64,000 bases of DNA from Blattamonas nauphoetae (GCA_033064195.1 JARBJD010000273.1:37423-101422); one strand, 5' to 3'. Counted from the stretch's first letter, positions 43,894 through 55,299 are shown. Translations and numbers: made by a program. The notes: generated by a model from the letters alone, not told the origin.

Positions 43894-46800
43894 GGGTAGG
43901 TCTAGGCTCAGATCCGAAAAAGTCTAGACGCAGATCTGCAGATCCGTCTAGACGCAGATCTGAAAGTCTACACGCAGATCTGTCATTATTGTCTCAATTT
44001 TTCACTATAAAACATCTAATATCAAAATAAGTGACGTGGAAAACGAAGAATGTGTTGGTGACCTCTCATTTTTTGAAATTGTTGCAGTAAATTGAAATCA
44101 GAGTTGATCTCCCTCATCGAGAGAAGATGATTGTTCCGCACAAAGAATGACAGTGCCGCACCGAGGGAGGATCCAGTGCACAGATCTTCACGGAGATTCT
44201 GGCAAGCCATGGCGATGTGCTGTCTTCCAAAACTGATAGAACGCTCGTTCAGATTTTGTATCCAATCTTCAGCTTTTCCTCATTCTTCACAGTGAACGCG
44301 ATTGTCGATGCAGCTGCAGTGTCAGAACCGCCTTTTCTCGTGTTCCTTCCACAACCTCCATCTTCAGATTGTCCATTGTGCTCGTCTGGCCTTCTCCTGA
44401 ATCGTCTCCACTTTGAAACTTGTTTCCAGTGTCTTCTCTTCTTTCTTCAGATGTTCAAATCCAAAGTCCAGCGAAGAACACGGCAACTCCACCAGTCCAC
44501 ACACATCATTATCATCCCCATCGTCGTTCACTGTCAGCTTCTCTTCTGTCGACGTGGGGGATACCAATAATACACCAGACTTCCTGCCACCCCGTCCATC
44601 TCCCCAAAGAACAGATTCCGTTGCGCACGAGAAAAACGTCAGAGGCTCCAGCTTCGAGTCTCGTTCCAAATCATCTGATTCCAGGAACACAAGTGATCCG
44701 GTCGCGTTCGAGTTGATTTCCATGAATGGTGAGCCTTGTGTTGTCGACAGAACTCCCCATGCTTCGATGTAGAGCACTGTTCTGAGTGTCTCGTGAGTGA
44801 AACTCAGCTTTTTGAATGGTGTGTCCACCAGCGTCAGTGTGCTCCCTTCCTTGATCCATATCATTCAGTGGAGAGAATCTCCCAGCTCCGTGTCTGTGTC
44901 TGTTCCAATGTGTCACTTTTCCCAGCGACAGGACACCAGTTTCCACAGACACGATTGTTTCCATCGTCGTCGCTGGGACCAGCTTAAAGAACATGTGCTT
45001 CAGTGTTGCTGTCTTCCCTTCAGCATTCACATCGATCCCAGCATCGCTCTTCTGAGTGATCGTCCGAATTTCAGCCTCCGAATGCGACTGAATCACCTCT
45101 TCATGTGTTATTCGCATCGTTTTCAGCAATTCCGAGTTCGCCTGCGTCTGAACTTCCTCAAACTCGTTCGTCTCTGCCAAGCGATATCCTGAATCCAGCG
45201 ATGAGCAAGTGAAGCGATACGACCCACAGTTCGGATGGGTGCTTGCCTCATTCACGCTTGCGTTCAGCAGGATGCGAGTCACAGGCGGCTCCAGAGAATA
45301 CATCAGCACAGATCTAATCTGTGTGGGTAAGAACGAGTTTTTCCATTGTGCTGCCTTGATCTGAGTGCGAAGACGTGATCCTGCAATGAAGATCTTTTCA
45401 TTGTCTGTGCTCGAATATTCACATTCGTCAAACGTTGTGTCGGTGAATGATATCGCTCCATTCGATTCGATCTTGATGATCTGTGTCACCGGAATCTTGT
45501 GTCTTCTCGACCATTTTCAGATTCTTGAAGGTCACGTTGTTGAGAAGGATCTCGGGCTCGGCGTTTGTGAACAAACTCAGCAGCGGCTGGGCAAAGATTC
45601 CTTGATCTGCCAGCGATGAGTTGAACACTGTGATCTTGATTGTGATCGGCTGTGTTGTTGTTTTTGTCAAACTGAATTTGTATGTCATCGCGCTCATCGC
45701 CATAATTCCCATGTTGTCCAACACCACCCACTCTCCATCATTCTCCAGCGAGATCAGCGAGCATTGGGCCAACGGGATCACGTTTAATTTCGTCATTGTC
45801 ATGGCTCCCTGGTTCTCCACTTCCTTCTCACTTTGTTCCTTTTCATCCTCCTGTTTCCCACACTCTTTCTCCTTCTTCAGTTCGGCTGCCATGTTCTGTT
45901 TGATGTTCTTTCTGAACATGGCGGTGTCGAGGATTAGACATTGCTTGTCTTTGATGGCTGAATATGGACCAAGTGGTTTTTCTCTTTTTTCGTTTTGGGT
46001 CAGTCGGAAAGACGATACGCTCGTTCACGTGCTTCCCTCTCCTTCGCTTTCTTCTCGTCTTGCTCCGCTCGCCACTGTTGTCGTTCTGCTTCGCGTTGTT
46101 CTTCTTCCTTCCTTTTCTTCTCCATCTTCGCTTCATGTCGCTCCTTCTTTCGTCTTTTTCGCCTGATTCTTCCTTTTCAGCGCCAGAAGTGGATTCGAAA
46201 TCAGTACCACGCACTGATCCTACTTTTCCACATTCTGTTTCCCCACATGTTCGTGTTGTCACAATTTCGTTTTCATTTTCGTTGGTTTCCCATTTATGCA
46301 TTGATTTCTTGTCCAACTGAGGATCGAAGCTGTTGCCTTCCTCCATTCCATATTCTTGTTGGTCTTCAAACACTTCCTCCTGTCCATCTTGTTCTTCAGG
46401 TTTGTTTCTTCGAGGAAATCCAATTTTTCTTCTGATGAGCGTGATTTCCGAGATTCGGAGCTTGATCTTTTGGATGTCCGATTGGATTTCGAACTCCGGG
46501 ACGATTTGTCTCCTTGAACTTTCTCCCGTGATTTGACTGAGTGTTTGCTGTCTTCTTCTTTTTCTGCTTCTAATTCTGTCCCTTCTACTTGTTCATTGTC
46601 TTCAAATTGATCGTCTGTTTCTGCTTGTTCATCCACTGGTTCTACAAATTTCGCATCATCCTTATAATTTTGTTCATTTTCTTGCATCTCGTTTTCTTTA
46701 TCGTTTGATTCTTCTTTTAGGTTAGTGCGCCAAATGAGCGCGTTTTGACTTCTGCTTCGATTTCTTCGTCTTCAACTTGGTCTTCTTCGAAATATTCCAC

Positions 46801-47949
46801 TTCTTCAGCATTTACATCATCTTCCTCCTGCAAATCTTCATGTTCAGATTCAGCTTGCTCATTTTCAGGACCGGTCGCGTCATGAACTTCATCGTCGAGA
46901 TGTTCGTTTTTGACAACTTCATCATCATTGTTTTCTTCCCCATGTGCATTCTGTTAAGATCCGGTATCTTCGCATATTTCTTCATACTGTTCCTCAGCAT
47001 CTCTGTCTTCGCGTTCTGATTGCTCAAATTCTTGTAGGTTGTCATCGGCATCTCCATCGTCTTGTTCACCTCATCTTCAACTGCCTCTTCCTGTTTGTCT
47101 TCAGCATTGTCGTTTTCTTCAACTTTTTCCATTTCGCCAGTCTGTTCATGTTCGTTTTCTTCAACTTCTTCATTCTCTCCCATGCTTCGTGTTCCTTCAT
47201 CCTCCTTTTCTGCTTGTTCATATTCTCCTTCGATGTCCTCATCAACCTCAAATTGTTGGTCTTCATCCCCTTCCCTTTTGTTTCCTTCGCATCGTCGCCT
47301 TTCTTGGTCGTTCTCACAATGTTGTACTGTTTTCGCTATTCTGGACGTTCTGTTTCAATTCTTCCTCTTTTCTGTAAGTAGAAATTCTCAGTTGTGAGCG
47401 GATTCGAATACTGAGTGACCACCGTCCGTCGAGGCTGTCGATGGGAGCTGGAGTTGACTTTTCAGACGGAACATAGTGGAGGATGGGCTCGGAGATCAAG
47501 GAAAATGAACTTGAATATCAGGGAAGAGAGGTGAAATGACCAAATGGAATGCATACTTCGGTCTGGGTAGTGGAGAATTAAATGCCGGCGGTGTAGAGAA
47601 GATGGAGAGTCGGGAGAGATATTTGTTCGTGAATCCGACGACAAAGTTCCGGAAAAATGTCTGGAAGGGTCTCTCATTGTAAGACGCGTTAATGGGAAGG
47701 AACAGTCCGAGATCAACCCAGGATCTCTTTGACCACGATGAACCCAGATTGTAAAAAAGTCAGAAAGTAAGAAATGAGCAAAAAAAGTGGAAGTGATGTG
47801 GATATTGAGGTGTTTGTTGAATAAAATGCGGTAAAGAATCGATAAGAACGAGTGTAATGACAGATCTGCGTGTAGACTTTCAGATCTGCGCCTAGACCGA
47901 TCTGCAGATCTGCGTCTAGACTTTTTCAGATCTGAGCCTAGACTTACCC
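43894..47949. mobile_element. Mutator-like (MULE) non-autonomous element
   Basis: The inverted repeats are about 95 bp. Both ends run GGGTA(G/A)GTCTAGGC, then short reiterations of GTCTAGACGCAGATCTG, then TACACGCAGATCTGTCAT. The 9-bp target duplication GTCGCCTTT is perfect (43885-43893 and 47950-47958). Excising the element and one duplication restores D-T-G-K-A-T-C-S-S-D-V-W of the kinase, aligned with copy 2. A 9-bp TSD with long TIRs is the Mutator hallmark. No MULE transposase is present; the interior is a charged beta-helix-type host gene fragment. Confidence 0.92.
44364..47183 (-). pseudogene. charged beta-helix surface protein fragment (MULE cargo)
   Basis: Overlapping minus-strand frames (47183-46812, 46687-46259, 46373-45843, 45919-45428, 45489-44671, 44864-44364) follow each other. 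The first part is Glu/Lys/Asn- and RS-rich (SSRSSKSNRTSKRSSSESRK). Next comes a KEREARERAYR-type charged helix. The rest is beta-helix-like (LAQCSLISLENDGEWVVLDNMG, PEILLNNVTFKNLKM, ISFTDTTFDECEYSS, LTLVDTPFKKLSFTHETL), with a SYRFTCSSLDSGYR motif. This fits the giant surface proteins of the host. Repeated frame changes make it a pseudogene. It is the only gene-like content of the MULE. Confidence 0.65.
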
Positions 47950-48764
47950 GTCGCCTTTCCTGTATCCGAGTCCATTCGTTCTGGTGACACATACAGTTGA
48001 GACATCACCGAACGCGTGTTGCTATCAATTTCCGATTCCGCCGCCCCCAAATCACCTGAAATCCCAAAATTGAAACGAAACCCAAAAAGAAAATACAAGA
48101 AAAGATATGAAGAAGTTGATGAAAGAATGAATAAGGATAATAATGAAGGAAAGAAGAGAAAATGAAAAGGTGAAAGAAACAAGTGAAGATGTGAAGAGAG
48201 AGAAAGACAAACACAATTTGAAGTGTCCTCCGGAGCAGAGAAGAATGTTTTCCATCGTCACATCTCCATGTGCTGTCGCTCCACCTTCGTGGTTGTGCAT
48301 AAAAATAATCAGAAGAATGGAGCAAAGAAAATTCATCAAAAATGAAAAAAAAACACAAAAAATGAGAAAGTATTCACAAACTTCGCGAGCCACTAGAACT
48401 CCACGAGATGTGTGGTCCTTCACGATATCTGCAAGAGACTGTCCTCCCAGTTCCATCAGAATCACTTTATTGTTCCCCATCGATGCTAATTCTTTCAGTC
48501 CAACAATTCCTGGATGCGCGAACTTTCGGAGTCGATCAACTTCGCGATCTATTCGTTTATTGTCTTTTGACGTGACACATTGCATCATCTTTCCCGCATA
48601 ATGCTTCTGAGTTGAATTTTCAATCAGTTCCACAACTGTACCGAAGCCACCATAGCTGATTGTTCGAACAAACGAATCTATACATTGAAATCAACAAAAT
48701 GAATCATCAACAAAATACAGGAGGAGAACACACATCCTTTTGGAACTTTGAGTTCATCTGCCAT
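47950..48764 (-). pseudogene. kinase copy 1, N-terminal fragment
   Basis: Starts MADELKVPKG at 48764, then after an intron SFVRTISYGGFGTVVELIE (glycine loop, YGGFGTV), YAGKM (ATP-binding Lys), ILMELGGQSLAD (hinge), HGDVTMENIL (catalytic loop with HGD for HRD), and DLGAAES (DLG for DFG). Compared with copy 2 the exon encoding VYRVMVDISSALTF is lost, and the MULE enters after D-T-G-K-A-T. The copy is therefore broken twice over. Confidence 0.82.
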
Positions 48765-49032
48765 TCCCACAGTTCAGTTCGTGAAGCGTTGGCGATTTCA
48801 GATCGTCCCATGATCAAAAACATAGGGTGTGAAGATTTTTGAAAGCTTGTTTTTCCGAAGTTTTCAATGGTAAACTTTCTCTTTCTAAGAATTCGAGCTA
48901 ATCCACTCCAGATTGGTCGAAAATAATCGAGAATAGTCTGGCCCATTGATGCAATGAGAATTACGATTAAAACAAATGATGGTGGAGTGAAATTACAAGT
49001 CAAAATCAATTTTGTTGTCACATTAAACACCG

Positions 49033-49566
49033 TCAACTATAATACGGTGAATCTGGATGTTGTACTGACTGCCAGGACAGTCGTCGTTTGAGCCACAACA
49101 CTTCAACCGATTTTTGGTCTCCACCAGTTGTAATAGCAAGGTGGAGGTGAATAGGGATGTCGGTGAAGACGCCTGGTTGTTCCACATCGTCGACAAACAG
49201 TCGAGCTTCTTTCGTCCTCATGTTCACTCGAAGCGCTGCTGTCTGTCCAATTCGATCACATTTCTTGTTTGTTCCTGCTGGCTTGAATTCTGTTCCGGAT
49301 TTCCACATGCTTCCATTCCAAAGAACGAAATCGCCACCAACACCACCCAAAGAGTGTTCACACCGGTGTTGAGTGGCATCTTCAGGAAGTGGATGTCTGA
49401 GGAAACCAAGCACTGAGAAGATGAGAAGAGAGAAGAACACACCCACATTCACGAAAGTGTTGTTGCTGGCTCTGATTTTGAGCTCCCACTCTCCCTCGAA
49501 AATAGGACGAGTGAACACAGTTCTCCATTGATTGTCGTCAGAGACAACAACAACAGACACAGACAA
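49033..49566 (-). pseudogene. SPRY-domain fragment (C-terminal duplicate)
   Basis: It encodes only the SPRY part (DDNQWRTVFTRPIFEGEWEL..., GGDFVLWNGSMWKSG, TAALRVNMRTKEARLFVDD, HLHLAITTGG) and ends in TGA after a QHPDSPYYS tail. The N-terminal helices and coiled coil of the full gene at 49630-50847 are missing. About 235 bp are identical to that neighbour while both flanks differ. Confidence 0.7.
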
Positions 49567-49629
49567 AGGAGCTGAATGTGATTGCGATGTATCTTCTACT
49601 TCAGGAAGAGAGAGACCAACGTCACTGTT

Positions 49630-50847
49630 TCATTGCATCTCGTCGTAATAATAAGGCGACTCACCATCGTCCAAGTGTGGTTCTGATCGGAGTCGTTTGA
49701 ACCACAACACTTCAACCGATTTTTGGTCTCCACCAGTTGTAATAGCAAGGTGGAGGTGAATAGGGATGTCGGTGAAGACGCCTGGTTGTTCCACATCGTC
49801 GACAAACAGTCGAGCTTCTTTCGTCCTCATGTTCACTCGAAGCGCTGCTGTCTGTCCAATTCGATCACATTTCTTGTTTGTTCCTGCTGGCTTGAATTCT
49901 GTTCCGGATTTCCACATGCTTCCATTCCAAAGAACGAAATCACCACCACTCCCATCTCCGAATGATCCACAACTGGATTGGAGAGCATCTTCAGGAAGTG
50001 GAAGTCTGATGAAGCCAAGCACTGAAAAGATGAAAAGAGACAAGAACACACTCACATTCCAGAAATTGTTCTCATTTGCTCTGATTTTGAGTTCCCACTC
50101 TCCCTCGAAGATTGCACGAGTGAATACTGTTCTCCATTGATTGTCGTCAGTGACAACAATTTGTGTGAGAGTGGCGTCAGTGATGTTATGAACAGTTTCA
50201 TCGATTGTTTTGAGAGCCTCTTTTCCAACCCAAATCGGAACACCGGCCATTTGCTGTTTAAGTTTATCAATTTCCCGCTTCTGTGTTCTCCTCTCCTCAA
50301 CGAGAACTTGGACGGCTTTCTCGGAGATTTGCAGTTCATCCTGTCTTTGGCGTTGTTCGTCCTTTAATCTGACGATTTCATTTTGTGAATCCTTCAGTCG
50401 ATAATGGAGATTGGTGTTGGCTTTGCTGAGATTGTTGAATTCTTCTTTTTGGTCCAAAATTGTTTGCGAATCGCGAAGAGTGGCTTCTTCCATCGATTTG
50501 AGCTCGCTAGCAGCGACAAGCACGAATGGGCCATCATTTAGTGATTCTAACGGTAGCAAGCACTGCCTAATCGAAACACGTAACGATTTTGGAAGATTGG
50601 GGGATTTGGCGAGGGTGGAGAGTTCCGTATGAAGCAAGCCTCGATTGATGATGGAAATGTCGTTCTTCACGCATACATTGAGCAGGTGCAAAACGGATTG
50701 GAGGAGTCTGTCCAGTTTGGGCATGTTCTCCTCCTCCAGCAGGTCATTGTCTCGCATCAAAAGCGGAATGTTAAACCAAACGCTCGAGTGGACAACAGCG
50801 TCTGGTTGGGAGACCCATCTTTCTAAGACTTCGATTGTTGCGTCCAT
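49630..50847 (-). CDS. coiled-coil SPRY-domain protein
   Basis: Starts MDATIEVLERWVSQPD at ATG 50847. The first ~115 residues are helical and align with the protein at 35959-37145 (INRGLLHTELSTLAKSPNL against LNKRLLHSSLTKLTQSPSL). A coiled coil covers about 120-215 and the SPRY domain about 225-400 (NQWRTVFTRAIFEGEWELKI, GDFVLWNGSMWKSG, ALRVNMRTKEARLFVDDVEQP). Inside the SPRY domain a 30-nt GTGTGT...TTTCAG segment can be removed in frame (NFWNVSVFLS...SVLGF becomes NFWNVMLGF), so a 30-nt intron is likely. Length is 405 aa unspliced, 395 spliced. It lies directly downstream of kinase copy 2, same strand, 57 bp apart. Confidence 0.72.
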   Translation of the reverse strand: MDATIEVLERWVSQPDAVVHSSVWFNIPLLMRDNDLLEEENMPKLDRLLQSVLHLLNVCVKNDISIINRGLLHTELSTLAKSPNLPKSLRVSIRQCLLPLESLNDGPFVLVAASELKSMEEATLRDSQTILDQKEEFNNLSKANTNLHYRLKDSQNEIVRLKDEQRQRQDELQISEKAVQVLVEERRTQKREIDKLKQQMAGVPIWVGKEALKTIDETVHNITDATLTQIVVTDDNQWRTVFTRAIFEGEWELKIRANENNFWNVSVFLSLFIFSVLGFIRLPLPEDALQSSCGSFGDGSGGDFVLWNGSMWKSGTEFKPAGTNKKCDRIGQTAALRVNMRTKEARLFVDDVEQPGVFTDIPIHLHLAITTGGDQKSVEVLWFKRLRSEPHLDDGESPYYYDEMQ

Positions 50848-50903
50848 AGAGAATCGTTTCTGAAGAAAGAAAATGGAATTCTTCACGTAAAGCTAAGAAC
50901 ATG

Positions 50904-52554
50904 TCAAACCGTCAAATTTTGACATGAACCCAACTGGAGATCCTGAATGAATGATGAAAGAAGGTGTTGAGCTTCATTCCCTTCATCAGCTGCACCAGAT
51001 CGAGCCTCGACAGGCATCGCTGCACTCTTCGAAGGGACTTGTTTATGTTCCGCCAATTTCGCTCGATCCTCTCTTCGATCCGATTCCGATTGAGCTATGA
51101 TCTCTTTCAGGCTGCTCAGTTCGGCTTTCAATTCGTTCACTGCATGAGTTTGAGCACGCTTCTCGGCTCTGAGTTCTTCATCGATTCGTACAATACGGTC
51201 GTGATTTTGTTTACGGGCGTTCTTTTCCATTTCGAGTTCTCGTTCTAATTTTAGCAATTTCTCGTTTTCGGAACGATGTTCTTCCTCGTCGGCGTCTTTT
51301 CGTCTCCAAAGTGCTGATGTTGTGTTCACAAGGCAACGAAACATTTCATAAGAACATAATTGATTGCTCGTGACTCGAGTCCCTGGTTTCTGGGTAGAAA
51401 ACAAGAAAAAGATAAATTGATGAAAATAACCGAAGAATTTTTGTAGAAAACGAAATAAAAGAACTTTTGGAGAAGGAAGAGAAGAAACAAACCGGATCCA
51501 ACATTCGCATCAGAAGTGCTCGTTCTTCTCCTCCACAACGCTCTCCGATCATCGACACTCGGAACGACTCAATCGCTCGAAACATTTGAGCCATCGTCTG
51601 AGATTTGAAAGGCGGTTCCCCAAACAGAAGCCAGTGAAGAACAATCCCCAATGACCAGATATCTGAGGAGCACGTTGCTCTTCCTGTTTCTGATTCCATT
51701 CGTTCGGGCGACACATACAGTTGAGATATCATCGAACGTGTGTTTGTCACATCTTCCGATTCCGCTGCTCCCAAATCACCTTAACTCAGAAGATAACACC
51801 GAAACCCAAAGAGAAAACATAAGAAAAAAAATGAAGAAGTTGAAGAAAGAATGAACAAGGACAAAAATAGAGGAAAGAAGAGGAAAACAAGAAGGTGAGA
51901 GAAAGAGAAAGAAGAAAAAAATGGAGAGAAAGACAAACATAATTTGAAGTGGCCCCCAGGGAACAAAAGAATGTTCTCCATCTTCACATCTCCATGAGCT
52001 GTCGCTCCGCTTGAGTGGTTGTGCATAAAAGTCAGCGCCGACGAAATATCCACCATCACTCGATAAACATCCTGAAAACCAACACACATCACACCAATCA
52101 CATAATCAGAAGATTAGAGTTAATAAAAGTCATCAACAATGAAAAACAACGAATAATCACAAAGAATCAACAGACATCGCGAGGCATCAGGATATTCCTT
52201 GATGTGTAGTCTTTCACAATATCTGCAAGCGACTGTCCTCCCAGTTCCATCACAATCACTTTCATGTTCCTCATCGACATTGTATCCTTCAGCTTCACGA
52301 TTCCCGGATGATCGAACTTTCGAAGTCGATTAACTTCACGATCTATTCGTTCCTTGTCTTTTGTTGTCATGCACGGTATCATCTTTCCTGCATAATGTTC
52401 CTGAGTCGAATTCTCAATCATTTCCACAACATCTCCGAAGCCACCAGAACCAAGTGGTTTTACGAATGAATCTTAGTTAAAAAGAGACATGAATCATCAA
52501 TGAAAGGCAACAGAGGAGCATACATCCATCCGGAACTTCAAATTCATCTGTCAT
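50904..52554 (-). CDS. protein kinase with coiled-coil tail (copy 2), 5 exons
   Basis: Exons 52554-52524, 52471-52176, 52071-51939, 51779-51493 and 51389-50904 join in frame to 410 aa. Kinase landmarks are GSGGFGDVV (glycine loop), YAGKM (Lys), REVNRLRKFDHPGIV (helix C), VIVMELGGQSLAD (hinge), HGDVKMENIL (catalytic loop, HGD in place of HRD), CDLGAAES (DLG in place of DFG), YVSPERM (APE position) and SSDIWSLGIVLHWLLFG (subdomain IX). All catalytic Asp and Lys residues are present, so it may be active. The last ~150 residues form a charged coiled coil. The domain order recalls NEK-type kinases, but the family is not certain. Copy 1 (43540-48764) is its broken paralogue. Confidence 0.82.
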
Positions 52555-52779
52555 TTCCACAATTCAGTTCGTGAAACGAGGGTGAAGGAGGATCTTCCCA
52601 TGAGAAAAAACTCAAGCCCTCTAGAGAGTTTTTAGCTTATTTTCCCGAAGTTTTCGGCGATGAACTGTCTCTCTCTAAGAGTTCGATCATATTCACTCCA
52701 GATTTGTTGAGAATGATAAGCGAAAGATGGTGGAGTGAAAATAGAAGTCAAAATCAATTTACTTGTCACATCAAACACC

Positions 52780-53166
52780 GAAAACTACAACACGGTGAAG
52801 CTGGATGTTGTACTGACTGCCAGGACAGTCGTCGTTTGAGCCACAAAACTTCAACTGAGTGATTCTCAACACCGAATGCAGTTGAGATTCCGAGATAGAG
52901 AGGAGAAGGGATGTCGGTGAAGATCCCAAGTTGCTCCTCCTCGTCCACAACCAATCTTGCTTCCTTTGTCCCCATGTTCACTCGGATCGCTGCAGTCTGT
53001 CCATCTCGATCGTATGTCTTATTCGGTTTGCTGGCTTGAATTGTCCTCCTTTCCGCATGCTTCCATTCCACAGAGTGAAATCACCACTAACACCACCCAA
53101 AGAGTGTCCACACTGATGTTGAGTGGTATCTTCAGGAAGTGGACGGTTCAGGAATCCATCCTCTGA
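52780..53166 (-). pseudogene. SPRY-domain fragment
   Basis: Decayed SPRY piece upstream of kinase copy 2: TAAIRVNMGTKEARLVVDEEEQ, then YLGIST and VEVLWLKRRLSWQSVQHP, which is nearly identical to the tail of 49033-49566. Upstream the fold is interrupted. It occupies the same place relative to kinase copy 2 as 49033-49566 does relative to kinase copy 1, so the duplicated unit was SPRY fragment plus kinase. Confidence 0.6.
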
Positions 53167-53473
53167 AACAGATGAGAAGAGAGAATAACCGACTCAGATT
53201 CCATTGATCGTCGTTTCCGCTGATTTTGAGTTCCCACTCTCCATCAACGAGTGGGTAAGTGAATGCTGTTCTCAACGGATCGTCTTCTGTCGTCGCAATG
53301 ATTTAAGTGAGAGTGGTTGGAGTGAGTTTGTGAGCATTTCTGTTAAGTGATTGTTCTACTCATTGATTCACACAGAACGAGAACGTGCAGAGAGAGACCA
53401 AGAAGCAACAGATTCAGCTGAAACCAGTTCGATCAAATGCCACTTCAGGAAGACAGAGACCGATTTCATTGTT

Positions 53474-54010
53474 TCATTGTGTCCCGTCATACTGAAACGG
53501 AGAGTCTGCATCGTGCAGGAATCGCCAGGTCCGGAGTCGTTTGAGCCACAACACTTCAACCGATTTTGGATCTCCGCCAGTTGTGATAGCGAGGCGGAGA
53601 GGACAAGGGATGTTTGTGAAGACCCCAGGCTGCTCCACATCGTCAATCAAGAGTCGAGCTTCTTTCGTCCACAAGTTCACTCGAATCGCTGCGGTCTGCC
53701 CAATTCGATCACATTTCTTGTTTGTTCCTTTTGGTTCGATTTCGACTCCCTGCCACATACTTCCATCGCAAAGAATGAAATCACCACCATTCCCATCTCC
53801 GTAGGATCCACAACTGGAGTGGACAGCATTTTCAGGAAGTTGATATCTGATGAAACCAAGCACTGCAAAGATGAGAAGAGAGAAAACCACACTCACATTC
53901 ACAAGTGTGTTGTCACTTGCTCTGATTTTGAATTCCCACTCACCGTCGATCAGTGGGTATGTGAATGCGGTTGTCCAAAGATTGTTTTCAGCGACGAGGA
54001 CTTGTGAGAG
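53474..54010 (-). pseudogene. SPRY-domain fragment cut by the Polinton
   Basis: SPRY sequence (SDNTLVNV, VLGFIRYQLPENAVHSSCG, GGDFILCDGSMWQG, TAAIRVNLWTKEARLLIDD, LRLAITTGGDPKSVEVLWLKRL) in the open frame 53902-53474. Upstream to 54010 the expected strands (NQWRTVF region) are partly recognisable, and then similarity ends abruptly at the Polinton's left terminus. A 30-nt GTGTGG...TTGCAG segment again lies at the same place as in the other SPRY genes. Confidence 0.6.
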
Positions 54011-55299
54011 AGTAGTATAGTAGACGATTTGGGAACCAGATTGAAATAGTCGTTGAAATCAGAAACGAAAAGTCAATTCCGATTGACCATTTCTAAATCT
54101 TGTATTAAAAGGAATTTAGGCCATTTCAATGATGCCAATATTTGACCTAAATTCCAAAAATATGTCCAATATTTTGACCTCATTTTAAGCGTCAATTTTG
54201 AAGCAAATTTTTGATATATTCCAAAAATGTTGTCACTTTTTTCGATGTTTTTTCACTTTTGAACTCGAACAAAGTGAATCCAACTTGAGAACCACTTCGA
54301 AAAAAATCGAAAAAAATTCTAAAATGTCGAGGACGATGTGAGTCGTCGATCAAAACAATCCCGATGAAAATCGGTTGAGAATTCGTGGAGCTACGTACCG
54401 AACAGTGGTCAAAAAATGGACCAAAAAGTCGATTTTCAGATTTCGCTACTAACCACTACTTTATGTCTCAAATTCACCTCAAACATCTTCTAAAATTACA
54501 AAATCGATTTTGAAAGGTGAGATTCGCGATAAAAAACACTTTTTGGAAAAAAGTTTGATCCGACCCATTGAGGATTTTTACGAGTCGAATTTTTCGAGAT
54601 AAGGTATGGACCCTGTCTTCCATCATCTTTCGCTCAGGAATCGTCCTCTTATGACGCCTTTTTGTGTTAGATTGGATAAGAACGCCTTCTGGCGACTTTA
54701 GGTATGAACCTTTTCACGTCACGATCCTTCGGACACTTTTTTGCCAATTTTCATTTTTAACGTTAGATCTTCTAAATTCTTCGCATTCGCGTCCTAGCGA
54801 CGCTTTTTTGAGATTTCCTGTTTTCCCACTTCATTAGTCCTCTTTTTTTGCACACACCTTTGATTCACCACATTTTCACCTCACTTTCAGTCACCGTCAT
54901 TTTTGTATGTGTTTTCACATATCATCCTCCCTTTCTCACGTTCTGAGGAGGGAGTGGCTGAATTTTTTAACACTTTTGTTCGGTACTTTTTCTATAAAGT
55001 TGATTTTACGTCTTTTTCCCCATATCTTGTCCGTATGTTTGTTTTAACAAAAACTCATTTCAGCACATTGTATCACTCATCTTCTTTGTTCCATTTCACC
55101 ACTTATCCGTTCATAAGACACTCTCATTTACCTCATTTCACAACCCTTTTTTCCGTCGTTCACACCTCACGCGCACATCATTATGTCTTCATTGTTTTTG
55201 ACTTTTTTGCTTAATTTGACAAAAAGAGATTGAAACAAGGTACAATGAAGTGAGCAAGTACAATAGTGAATGGTGAAGTGGATGAAGTGAGAATTGAGG

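Noticed and set aside
43894-43990. GTCTAGACGCAGATCTG reiterations as a CRISPR array or satellite
   Set aside because: The repeats occur as an exact inverted pair at 47860-47949 with a 9-bp target duplication, so they are transposon ends; there are no spacers.
46027-47400. Plus-strand Ser/Phe/Leu-rich open frames that look like membrane proteins
   Set aside because: They are the antisense of the Glu/Lys-rich cargo frames, whose complement always reads Ser/Phe/Leu.
54903-55214. 103-codon plus-strand open frame in the Polinton left arm
   Set aside because: Low-complexity Phe/Ser/His-rich translation of AT-rich DNA with no motif; not supported as a gene.
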